From: Candidatus Gastranaerophilales bacterium
GTDB taxonomy: Bacteria; Cyanobacteriota; Vampirovibrionia; Gastranaerophilales; Gastranaerophilaceae
DNA: 33,819 bases
Assembly (NCBI GenBank): GCA_905236205.1
Contig: CAJOPF010000011.1
Location: 1 to 33,819 of the forward strand
Reading direction: 5' to 3'
Positions within the stretch are counted from its first letter, which is position 1. Each line of letters opens with the position of its first letter. The notes under the pieces are model-generated. The model worked only from the letters and a program-made list of their open reading frames with translations. It did no database searches and was not told the origin of the DNA. Both the position numbers and the translations under genes were made by a program. Shown here piece after piece: positions 9,501 to 16,150 of the stretch.

Positions 9501-9738
9501 GTTTACACCATTCTTCTTTTAAAGGACAATTACATCTTGCTTCAACTTTATTCTTTTTAAAAATTAAATCCGTATTGTAAGAATCTTGGAAACTTCCTTT
9601 TACCTTACCCATATAGAAATTTTTTTCAGGGTAAGATTCAAGTATCATATCCTTTGTATAATACTCATATCCGCGCCGCCAACTTCCTGCGGTTGCATTT
9701 TCTTTCAAATATTTAAAATTGAATTCAGGAGCACCCAT
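6562..9738 (-). CDS. SWIM zinc-finger SNF2-family helicase/ATPase
   Basis: 1058 residues. The N-terminus has a SWIM zinc motif, C69-x-C71-x6-C78-x-H80 ([14 protein letters not shown]). A middle region of about 450 residues has no recognisable motifs (bacterial SNF2-associated type). A complete SNF2 ATPase follows: Walker A DDMGLGKT (620-627), DESQ box (717-720), LSGTPIENR (744-752), and near the end [20 protein letters not shown] and [11 protein letters not shown]. SNF2 proteins translocate on duplex DNA and remodel protein-DNA complexes; bacterial SWIM-SNF2 proteins of this size are widespread but poorly characterised. The frame is closed by a stop just before the ATG at 9738, so this is the longest start; its ribosome site is poor. 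The gene stands alone, not beside restriction-modification or defence genes, which suggests a housekeeping role. Confidence 0.88.
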   Translation of the reverse strand: [1058 protein letters not shown]

Positions 9739-9871
9739 CTTCTAATACAGGTTTCACTTTCTTTTTCTTACTTAAGGGTGTAACAAACGGTTCAAGTATA
9801 AACTAATACTATTACTCTTAAGACGACCGTAATTAAATTATTGCACGAAAAATTTTAATTGCAAGCAAAAA

Positions 9872-9909
9872 ATACATTAAATGTATGATTTTCAAAATTA
9901 AATTATAAT
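9872..9909 (+). promoter_or_regulatory. Putative promoter with palindromic operator for the serine hydrolase gene
   Basis: A perfect TATAAT lies at 9904-9909. In the place of a -35 box is a 15-bp inverted repeat, ATACATT-A-AATGTAT (9872-9886), which could bind a dimeric regulator. The downstream gene has a strong GGGGGGA ribosome site at about 9947-9953. The regulator is unknown. Confidence 0.4.
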
Positions 9910-9961
9910 AGTAATATTTATATGTATATTAGTTTGTGGCAAATATGGGGGGATATTTTAA

Positions 9962-11143
9962 ATGCCAAAAATGGCACAAAAACAGATAAATACAATAAGA
10001 AATTATGCAAATCCTCAAGCATATTCTTACGTTAATGTGCCTATTAAAACAACAAGAACAAGAAAAAGAATTCAAAATGCTGTTCAACCTAAAAAGAGAA
10101 AAAGATTTAACCCTCTTGCGCAGCTTGTTTCAATGATATTCTTTGCTTGTGTAGGTTATTTTATTATACCAACTGTATTTCATGATATTTCACTGCCTCT
10201 TTTGACAGGAAAACAAAATTATTCACATATTAAAACAGATTATTATAATCTTTTATTTCCGACAACAAACTATCTTTCAAATACTATTTTCCAAAACAGA
10301 CGTGCATTGGCTCCTGCAGGAACAAAAAAGCCTTTAATGACACCTATATACAGAACGGAAGAACTTACAATTCTTGAAAAAAGTTTAAGAGAATTGATGG
10401 CAAAATATCCGACAATAAAACCTGCTATAACGGTTTGGGATTTCAATACAGGAAAATATGCAGATATAAACGGTTCGGAAATTTATCCTGCAGCAAGTAT
10501 AATCAAGGTACCTGTTTTAATAAGTTTATTCAAATCAATTGAAGCTAACAAACTGTCTATTTACGATGAAATGTACCTGACAAATTACTACAAAGCAGCA
10601 GGTTCAGGTAATCTTCAATATCATTCTAACGGTCAAAAATACACAATCGACCAATTAGCAAAAGTTATGATACAAGATTCTGACAATTCCGCAACAAACA
10701 TGCTAATGTCAAAATTAGGTTCTATGACTTCTGTTAATTCGGATTTGAGAAGCTGGGGTATAAAACGTACTTACGTAAAAACTTGGCTTCCTGATTTAAA
10801 AGGAACGAATTACACAACAACAAATGATATGGCAACAATGCTTTTTAATCTTGATAATCCTACATTCTTGAGTATAAATTCAAGAGAGTATATCGTTGAT
10901 TATATGAGCCACGTAAAAAATGACAGACTTATTCCGCAAGGACTTGGCGAAGGTGCAACATTCCTGCACAAAACAGGTGATATAGGGACTATGCTTGGAG
11001 ATGCAGGTATTGTATTTATGCCTAACGGTAAAAAATATATCGTAGTAATTATGGCAAACAGACCGTACAATTCTCCGCTTGGCAAAACCTTCATACAACA
11101 AGCATCAAAAATAATCTACACTTATATGTCAACTGTTTATTAG
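9962..11143 (+). CDS. Membrane-anchored class A beta-lactamase-fold serine hydrolase
   Basis: 393 residues. A very basic cytoplasmic N-terminus (about 1-50) precedes one membrane helix (about 52-72), so the domain faces the periplasm. The catalytic domain (about 130-393) has the penicillin-interacting motifs S179-x-x-K182 (AASIIK), S240-D241-N242 and K337-T338-G339. The usual omega-loop motif WEPELN is replaced by W275-L-P-D-L-K280, so the deacylating Glu166 and Asn170 equivalents are both absent. The fold is clear, but true beta-lactamase turnover looks unlikely; a slow penicillin-binding, peptidase or esterase role in the envelope fits better. The ATG has a strong purine-rich ribosome site. 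Its 3' end overlaps the convergent GH3 gene by 15 bp. Resistance should not be inferred from this gene alone. Confidence 0.82.
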   Translation: MPKMAQKQINTIRNYANPQAYSYVNVPIKTTRTRKRIQNAVQPKKRKRFNPLAQLVSMIFFACVGYFIIPTVFHDISLPLLTGKQNYSHIKTDYYNLLFPTTNYLSNTIFQNRRALAPAGTKKPLMTPIYRTEELTILEKSLRELMAKYPTIKPAITVWDFNTGKYADINGSEIYPAASIIKVPVLISLFKSIEANKLSIYDEMYLTNYYKAAGSGNLQYHSNGQKYTIDQLAKVMIQDSDNSATNMLMSKLGSMTSVNSDLRSWGIKRTYVKTWLPDLKGTNYTTTNDMATMLFNLDNPTFLSINSREYIVDYMSHVKNDRLIPQGLGEGATFLHKTGDIGTMLGDAGIVFMPNGKKYIVVIMANRPYNSPLGKTFIQQASKIIYTYMSTVY

Positions 11144-12109
11144 AGAATAGTTTTTCTTTAAGTTCATAATCCTTTCATAAGCTGCTTCTATACGTTCCTG
11201 AAGCAGCTTACTACTTTTAGCTTTTTCGGCAATATTTTCTATAACTTCTATTGTTTTATCTTCGGAATTTCTGTATATAAACATATCAACACCTGCAATT
11301 ATAGACCTTTCACAAGCATTTTCATAATTATCAAGCGCCCCCATTACCATATCATCCGAACAAATAACGCCATCATAAAATTTTCTCAGGTAATTTATAA
11401 CGTTTTTGCTTAATGTTGACGGAATAACATCGTCATCAAAGCATTTACAATTCAAATGAGCAACCATAACCATATCAACAATACCTAATTCAATAAGAGA
11501 TTTAAAAGGTTTTATATGATATTTTTCCATATCATCCAAAGATAAATTTATTGTCGGTAAAGTTAAATGGCTGTCGCAATCAGCATCACCATGTCCTGGG
11601 AAATGTTTTATACACGAAATTATTCCGTTTTTTTTATAATTTCTGATTACCGTTTTTGCGCCTAAAATAACATCATTAGGATTATCCGAAAAAGCTCGTT
11701 CACCAATAATCGGATTTTTAGGATTTGTATTAACATCACAACATGGTGCAAAATTAAGATTTATACCATAATCTCTCAATTCTTCCGATATTTGCTGAGT
11801 TTGACTTTCCAAAAAGTCAATACCTTTTTCATAAGCGAATTTTGCACTTATATATTTTTTTTTGCCCCAAATATTTTCTGTTCTCTCAACTCTGCCACCT
11901 TCCTGATCAATTGAAAAAAAAGGCATGATTTTGGCATGGCATGACAAGCGCTTTATTAAATTTTTAAAATCATCCTTAGAAAGTATATCATCTTTAAAAA
12001 AGATAACGCCACCTAATCCTTTATTTAAGGCGTATTCAAGGTTATTACCTTTACATCCGAGGATAAACATCTGATACAATTTTTGTACGATTTCCATACA
12101 AATAATCAT
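11129..12109 (-). CDS. nagZ: Glycoside hydrolase family 3, NagZ-like beta-N-acetylhexosaminidase
   Basis: 326 residues, no signal peptide, so probably cytoplasmic. Motifs in order are GGVIFF, SIDQEGGRVER, GERAFSDNP, the NagZ hallmark KHFPGHGDADCDSH (general acid/base His in the DSH) and ICSDDMVMGAL with the nucleophile Asp. NagZ removes N-acetylglucosamine from muropeptides or from GlcNAc-anhydroMurNAc during peptidoglycan recycling. Start choice is uncertain: a TTG at 12127 and ATGs at 12109 and 12097 are all in frame and none has a good Shine-Dalgarno. The ATG at 12097 gives the N-terminus closest to the family (MEIVQKLYQMFILG). The 3' end overlaps the convergent serine hydrolase by 15 bp; the 5' end is divergent from a secreted helical protein. 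Confidence 0.85.
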   Translation of the reverse strand: MIICMEIVQKLYQMFILGCKGNNLEYALNKGLGGVIFFKDDILSKDDFKNLIKRLSCHAKIMPFFSIDQEGGRVERTENIWGKKKYISAKFAYEKGIDFLESQTQQISEELRDYGINLNFAPCCDVNTNPKNPIIGERAFSDNPNDVILGAKTVIRNYKKNGIISCIKHFPGHGDADCDSHLTLPTINLSLDDMEKYHIKPFKSLIELGIVDMVMVAHLNCKCFDDDVIPSTLSKNVINYLRKFYDGVICSDDMVMGALDNYENACERSIIAGVDMFIYRNSEDKTIEVIENIAEKAKSSKLLQERIEAAYERIMNLKKNYSLINS

Positions 12110-12170
12110 ACATTTAATTGAGGTCAAATTGCAAGTTTTTTTGTATTATATAAACACAAGGGGACGGGTA

Positions 12171-12626
12171 ATGAAAAAATTATTAACACTATCTTTAGCA
12201 GCTATATTTATAATTATTGCATTTACAATGGATGCCTCAGCGGCTAAAAAATCATCAAAAAAGATAAGTGCGGAAGATATTGAAGCAATGACAACAACCA
12301 TTGATACTTTAACAAAAAAAGTTTACGGACACGCTTTGTTGTCACCTGAAGATAACCAAAATTTGATTGAAGTAAAAATAAAACTTGATAATCAAATGCT
12401 TGTTGCTCCTGACGCAAGTTTGGCTCCGCTTTACTTTAAGGCAGGAGATTTATATCAAAAAAGACAAATGAAGCAAGAAGCCGTTGACTGTTATCAAACA
12501 ATTTTAGAAAATTTTGCAGATACAGCTTTGGCACCAAAAGCAAGAACATCACTTCGTGCAATGGGTATACAAGTTGCAGACCCTGTACAAAAAACAGGCT
12601 CTGAAGGCGAGGAAGATGAGGAATAA
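12171..12626 (+). CDS. Small secreted helical-repeat (TPR-like) protein
   Basis: 151 residues from the ATG at 12171, preceded by a good AAGGGGA ribosome site; an in-frame extension back to 12129 has no such support. The N-terminus is a clear signal peptide (MKKLLTLSLAAIFIIIAFTM) with likely cleavage after ASA. The mature protein is helical. Residues from about 90 (APLYFKAGDLYQKRQMKQEA, then YQTILENF) look like one to two tetratricopeptide units of the kind found in envelope assembly proteins. The C-terminus is very acidic (EGEEDEE). A terminator follows at 12661. No specific function can be assigned; a periplasmic protein-protein contact role is plausible. Confidence 0.72.
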   Translation: MKKLLTLSLAAIFIIIAFTMDASAAKKSSKKISAEDIEAMTTTIDTLTKKVYGHALLSPEDNQNLIEVKIKLDNQMLVAPDASLAPLYFKAGDLYQKRQMKQEAVDCYQTILENFADTALAPKARTSLRAMGIQVADPVQKTGSEGEEDEE

Positions 12627-12660
12627 CCTTTAGGGATAGGAAATTAACAGACGATTTTTC

Positions 12661-12690
12661 AGGCGATTTTAAAAATAAAATCGCCTTTAA
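12661..12690 (+). terminator. Intrinsic terminator of the TPR-like gene
   Basis: Perfect 10-bp stem AGGCGATTTT/AAAATCGCCT (12661-12670 with 12677-12686), six-base loop, then a T-rich tail. It lies 35 nt after the stop codon. Confidence 0.8.
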
Positions 12691-12696
12691 TTTTGC

Positions 12697-12725
12697 AAAA
12701 AAAAGGCAAGCACCTTGTGCTTGCC
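12697..12725 (-). terminator. Intrinsic terminator of the HU gene
   Basis: Perfect 9-bp GC-containing stem GGCAAGCAC/GTGCTTGCC (12705-12713 with 12717-12725), three-base loop, followed on the minus strand by eight T residues (12704-12697). It lies 22 nt past the HU stop codon and back to back with the terminator of the convergent gene. Confidence 0.9.
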
Positions 12726-12746
12726 GAAATACTTGTGATTAGTAAA

Positions 12747-13019
12747 CTACTTTACTAATTCTTTAAATCTTTTACCTGCAACGAAAGCTGGAACTGTTTT
12801 TGCAGCGATTTTAATTTCTGCACCTGTTTGAGGGTTTCTACCTGTTCTAGCTGCACGTTTGCGAGGTTCAAAAGTACCGAAGCCAACTAAAGTAACTCTT
12901 TTTCCTTTTGAAACTGTTTTTTCAACTGTTGCCATTGTTGCTGTTAAAACGTCTGCTACTGCTTTTTGAGATAATTTAGCTCTTTTTGCAACTTCTTTTA
13001 CTAATTCTTCTTTGTTCAT
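12747..13019 (-). CDS. hup: HU family nucleoid DNA-binding protein
   Basis: 90 residues, the full standard length of HU. The N-terminal helices (MNKEELVKEVAKRAKLS) and the beta-arm signature GFGTFEPRKRAARTGRNPQT are complete, ending in the usual FVAGKRFKELV helix. HU binds and bends duplex DNA without strong sequence preference, compacts the nucleoid and assists recombination and replication. The ATG is preceded by AGGAAAGGGG. The gene is monocistronic: a TTGTAT/TATAAT promoter lies about 95-120 nt upstream and a strong terminator follows. IHF is a less likely alternative because only one small homolog is seen and the body matches HU. Confidence 0.96.
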   Translation of the reverse strand: MNKEELVKEVAKRAKLSQKAVADVLTATMATVEKTVSKGKRVTLVGFGTFEPRKRAARTGRNPQTGAEIKIAAKTVPAFVAGKRFKELVK

Positions 13020-13110
13020 TTTTAACCCCTTTCCTATAATTATGAACTATACAATGACAGTTATCGAAATACATGCCCGTATCCCTTATAACATGCCTTC
13101 TCTACGTTTA

Positions 13111-13138
13111 ATTATACATTATAAAACAGATAATACAA
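13111..13138 (-). promoter_or_regulatory. Promoter of the HU gene
   Basis: On the minus strand a -35 TTGTAT (13138-13133) is followed after 16 bp by -10 TATAAT (13116-13111). A second overlapping pair, TTGAAA (13148-13143) and TATAAT (13123-13118) with 19 bp between, could be an alternative. The 5' untranslated region would be about 85 nt. Confidence 0.6.
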
Positions 13139-13196
13139 GCATTTTCAAGAAAAAAACATTAAAAATCTTTACAATTGAAACGTTTGAACGCTTAAT

Positions 13197-14063
13197 TTAT
13201 CTTATTCTTGCAAAAGTAATATTTTTATAAAAATATTGCAGAATTTGGTATCCGTAATACCCTTGTTTTGCAAGGTTATTGGCACCATGCTGAGACATAC
13301 CGACACCATGCCCGTTTTTCTTTACGTTCTCATCAAAAGATGGTACAGCTCTAACATATGGTAAATCATGATTCCAAACCTGACCTGCTGATACAGTATG
13401 CCCGCCTGCTGATGCAGAATAAAAAGCCGGTATTATTTTTGAGTCATGGATAATAACAATACCCTCGGTATCTTTAACCGCCTGATTTGTATTGTTTTTT
13501 TCTGCAGAGGCTCCGTTATAAGCCTGATCTTCCGGAGTATCTTTTAAATCATAACCATACTTCCAACGTTTGCCCAAATTTGCATAAGCATAACTTCTTG
13601 CCGCAACAGCTTGAGCTTTGTGAGCTTCAAACTCCCAACTTGAAGGCATCTCGGCAGGAACTACCCCCCTTAAATACGATTCCATATCTAATTTATTTAT
13701 CAAAACCAAGTTTCCACCCATATTTTTTACAATAAAAATGCCGCGATACCACTTGTTTTTTGCACTTACGAAACCGTCATTTTCAGGTTTTACGGTTATT
13801 TCATCTGTATCTAAGCTGTAATATTTACCGCCGATTTTCATCAAAATATTATCGTTAAAAGCCTTAAATTCGTAATTTCTCATCGGGTCAAGCATGTAGA
13901 TAGCTTTATTTGTGTGAGCATTTATTATAGGTGCGTACGTTGAAGTGCCAAGACGAATACTCTCTACGTTCGTAAGCAAACCAATTTTTATGTCATGAGC
14001 ATGTGCCGAAGGCGCGAAAATAAACATGCAAAAAATAATCAATAATATTACAGTTTTTTTCAT
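13197..14063 (-). CDS. SpoIID/LytB-domain protein, secreted (lytic transglycosylase-like)
   Basis: 288 residues with a signal peptide (MKKTVILLIIFCMFIFAPSA, cleaved near AHA). The SpoIID core is plain: LDMESYLRGVVPAEMP (catalytic Glu about 138), HKAQAVAARSYAY, DQAYNG, FYSASAGGHT and GHGVGMSQHGA (251-261). SpoIID cleaves glycan strands lacking stem peptides. In non-sporulating bacteria, including cyanobacteria, such proteins act in peptidoglycan remodelling or as amidase enhancers. Only about 15 residues separate the PYVRAVPS segment from GHGVGMSQ, which seems shorter than in the Bacillus protein as I recall it. Nothing nearby suggests sporulation. A 7-bp hairpin (14068-14089) sits just upstream with the only G-rich stretch in its loop. 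Confidence 0.87.
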   Translation of the reverse strand: MKKTVILLIIFCMFIFAPSAHAHDIKIGLLTNVESIRLGTSTYAPIINAHTNKAIYMLDPMRNYEFKAFNDNILMKIGGKYYSLDTDEITVKPENDGFVSAKNKWYRGIFIVKNMGGNLVLINKLDMESYLRGVVPAEMPSSWEFEAHKAQAVAARSYAYANLGKRWKYGYDLKDTPEDQAYNGASAEKNNTNQAVKDTEGIVIIHDSKIIPAFYSASAGGHTVSAGQVWNHDLPYVRAVPSFDENVKKNGHGVGMSQHGANNLAKQGYYGYQILQYFYKNITFARIR

Positions 14064-14067
14064 GATT

Positions 14068-14089
14068 TAATACTACCCCAACAGTATTA
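14068..14089 (-). promoter_or_regulatory. Small hairpin in the spoIID-like gene leader
   Basis: Minus-strand stem TAATACT/AGTATTA (7 bp) with loop GTTGGGGT, ending six bases before the ATG at 14063. The loop holds the only Shine-Dalgarno-like G-run. No T-tail follows, so it is not a typical terminator. Translational control is possible but unproven. Confidence 0.3.
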
Positions 14090-14117
14090 TAAATCAAATT
14101 AAACTAAATAAAAATAA

Positions 14118-14711
14118 TTATGCTTGTTTTTTTTCTTCGTAAGGTTTAATACCTAATTTATCACAAATCCAACCACCGGCTTTTCTTGCGTATTTAGGAG
14201 CATAAATTGTAGCTAAAGAATAAGTTACACCGATGATTAAAGCAGGTAATTGTCCCATACCTTTTGTATTTTTTGAGAAGTCACCAACTTTTTGAGCAAC
14301 AGTATTTAAACATTTTGTATTTTTTACAAAATTAGGAACTGTTTTTAACATTACATGTTTTGCAGCAAACTTAGCACTCCAGCCTAAAGTTTCTTCAATA
14401 CCTTTTCTTAAAGGTGAGCTTGATTGGAAAACTTGAACTGCTGATTTACACATACCGATTTCATCACCTTGTTTTGCAACATTGATGAATAAACCTGCTG
14501 TTTTTAAAGAATCACTATTTTCAGAAGCTTTTGTGAAAGAATCTACAACACCTCTTGCAGCTTCACCCCAGCTATTTTCAACTTTAGCAAGTTTTTGAAC
14601 AACTTTAACAGCATTACCTGTTGCACAGTACGCAGCAAGTTTATCACCGTTTGCAGCTTTTTTCAAATTTCTTACTAATGATATTGATTCTGAAATATAA
14701 TTTGATGACAT
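14118..14711 (-). CDS. Unknown membrane-associated protein, pair member 2
   Basis: 197 residues of unrecognised function. It is a diverged paralogue of the gene 26 nt upstream (14738-15373). Both start with a short segment of the form YxSxxISLV, have alanine-rich helices, and share a C-terminal hydrophobic segment followed by ARKAGGWICDKLGI (here from about residue 150: LPALIIGVTYSLATIY). No signal peptide is present, so it may be a cytosolic or peripheral protein with one C-terminal membrane helix. Short spacing suggests a two-gene operon. The ribosome site before ATG 14711 is weak (AAAGAAAAC), consistent with translation from the upstream gene. It resembles no family I can name and is probably lineage-restricted. 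Confidence 0.65.
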   Translation of the reverse strand: MSSNYISESISLVRNLKKAANGDKLAAYCATGNAVKVVQKLAKVENSWGEAARGVVDSFTKASENSDSLKTAGLFINVAKQGDEIGMCKSAVQVFQSSSPLRKGIEETLGWSAKFAAKHVMLKTVPNFVKNTKCLNTVAQKVGDFSKNTKGMGQLPALIIGVTYSLATIYAPKYARKAGGWICDKLGIKPYEEKKQA

Positions 14712-14737
14712 TTTGTTTTCTTTTTAAACCTTATTTT

Positions 14738-15373
14738 CTATCCGAAATAATATTTTTTCGTTTTTCCGTCCGCTGTTTTGTGATTATCAGGCGGATCTGA
14801 TTTTGCAAGTCCCAGCTTATCAGCAATCCACGAGCCTGCTTTTCTGAATGCCGCCGAGCCTACCATTGAACCTACGGTAAATGCGACACCGTAAACTATC
14901 GCCGGAATCACCTTTAATGGTCCACCCTTTGCATTACAGAACTTAACCATTGCATCATTTGCCTGTTTTATGCCTTTTATATTTGCAATACTTTTTGCAT
15001 GTTTAATCATCGCACCTTCGACAATTAACATACCTGCGAAATCACTTCCTTCTTCCAATAAAGCTCTTGCAGGAGTGTCAGATTTCAAAACTCTTATACC
15101 TGCACATATACCTGAAATAGGGTCTGTATTTCTGCAAAGTTTAACACCTTGTCTTACGGCTTTACCAACTTTGCTGCCTGATGTAACTTTGTCAAAAGTA
15201 TCAACAATAGAAGAACAAAGTTTTGTTGTTGCTTCCGTACCTTGTCCTGAAGCTAATTTAGTTATAAGTTTTGAGGCATGACCAACAGTAGACGCATGTC
15301 TCAAGATGTTTCCGTCTTTAGCCTTTTGATAGTTGCCTACCAGTGATATTAACGATGATACGTAATTTGCCAT
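14738..15373 (-). CDS. Unknown membrane-associated protein, pair member 1
   Basis: 211 residues, paralogous to the following gene (14118-14711). Shared features are the N-terminal YVSSLISLVGN, a central run of alanine- and glycine-containing helices, and a C-terminal hydrophobic segment (VIPAIVYGVAFTVGSMVG) followed by FRKAGSWIADKLGL. The last 25 residues are polar (DPPDNHKTADGKTKKYYFG) and unique to this copy. ATG 15373 has an AAGG ribosome site close by. It is the first gene of the pair. The 138-bp region upstream separates it from the helicase-nuclease operon and probably holds its promoter, with a weak TATACA -10 candidate. No function is proposed; the repeated RKAGxWIxDKLG motif would make a good family signature. 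Confidence 0.65.
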   Translation of the reverse strand: MANYVSSLISLVGNYQKAKDGNILRHASTVGHASKLITKLASGQGTEATTKLCSSIVDTFDKVTSGSKVGKAVRQGVKLCRNTDPISGICAGIRVLKSDTPARALLEEGSDFAGMLIVEGAMIKHAKSIANIKGIKQANDAMVKFCNAKGGPLKVIPAIVYGVAFTVGSMVGSAAFRKAGSWIADKLGLAKSDPPDNHKTADGKTKKYYFG

Positions 15374-15511
15374 TTCCTTACACTACAAAAATATATTTGT
15401 ATACCTACACATATCTAAAAAGTCCCTAAAAGCATGAAAATTGCTATTTTTTGAACTTTTCGTAAACTTTTGTTACACACAAAATACTATTGGGGCAACA
15501 AATTTATTATA

Positions 15512-16150
15512 TCATTTTTTATCACAAATGCAATAATAGTCACAATTACACTTATTATTTTTTAACAATTTTATTTTGTTATTTTGTAACAAAATAATTT
15601 CATTTAAAACTTTTTTTATACGTTCTTCATATTCAAGCTTAATTTCTTGTGATAATTTGATAATTTTTTCTTCGTTATTTTTTAAATCCAGATATATAAA
15701 ACTTAGTGAGCTATATTTTTTTATAAATTTATCCGCGCATAATAAATATACCATTGTTTGGTAATCATATTCAGGATTTTGAGGAATAGAACCTGTTTTA
15801 TAATCTAAAATATAATAATCATCATTATTTTTTACAAGTGCATCAAGACGACCGCCTACCCAATTATCTTCAATTTTGCAAGCCAATTGATATTCACTGC
15901 CGACAACATCATATTGGAAATATTTTATATTTTTTAAGTAATTCCAAATGAGTTTTTCATCTTTATTTAAAGATTGTTCTTGTTTTTCGATATTATAGCC
16001 CTTTAAAAAATAACTTGCCATTGCGTGAATATTTTTTCCTTTTTGGTAAAAATATTTGTTTTGCGGCAGACTAATCCTGTCTACGTAAATGTAGTTATAC
16101 TTTTGCGGACATTCTTCAAAAATTTTCAACATTGCAGGAGATATTATCAT
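15512..16150 (-). CDS. PD-(D/E)XK nuclease with Cas4/AddB-type cysteine cluster
   Basis: 212 residues. The RecB-family nuclease core is visible: H42 (GKNIHAMA), D103 (GGRLDAL), D116-Y-K118 (ILDYKTG), Q131 and Y135. A single N-terminal cysteine (C14, FEECPQKY) and a C-terminal cluster (C201-x-C203-x3-C207-x-C209) match the layout in which Cas4 and AddB staple the nuclease fold with a [4Fe-4S] cluster. The ATG overlaps the helicase stop codon by four bases (ATGA), so the two are translationally coupled and probably act together on DNA ends. A stand-alone Cas4 role is unlikely because no CRISPR or cas gene is present. The fused nuclease domain of AddA/AddB is missing from the neighbouring helicase, which this protein would supply. 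Confidence 0.82.
   Translation of the reverse strand: MIISPAMLKIFEECPQKYNYIYVDRISLPQNKYFYQKGKNIHAMASYFLKGYNIEKQEQSLNKDEKLIWNYLKNIKYFQYDVVGSEYQLACKIEDNWVGGRLDALVKNNDDYYILDYKTGSIPQNPEYDYQTMVYLLCADKFIKKYSSLSFIYLDLKNNEEKIIKLSQEIKLEYEERIKKVLNEIILLQNNKIKLLKNNKCNCDYYCICDKK

Noticed and set aside
12129-12170. Longer N-terminus of the TPR-like protein
   Set aside because: The extension would bury the signal peptide behind 14 residues; ATG 12171 has the proper ribosome site.
15512-16150. Cas4 of a CRISPR system
   Set aside because: No repeats or cas genes in the window; overlap with the helicase points to a resection role.
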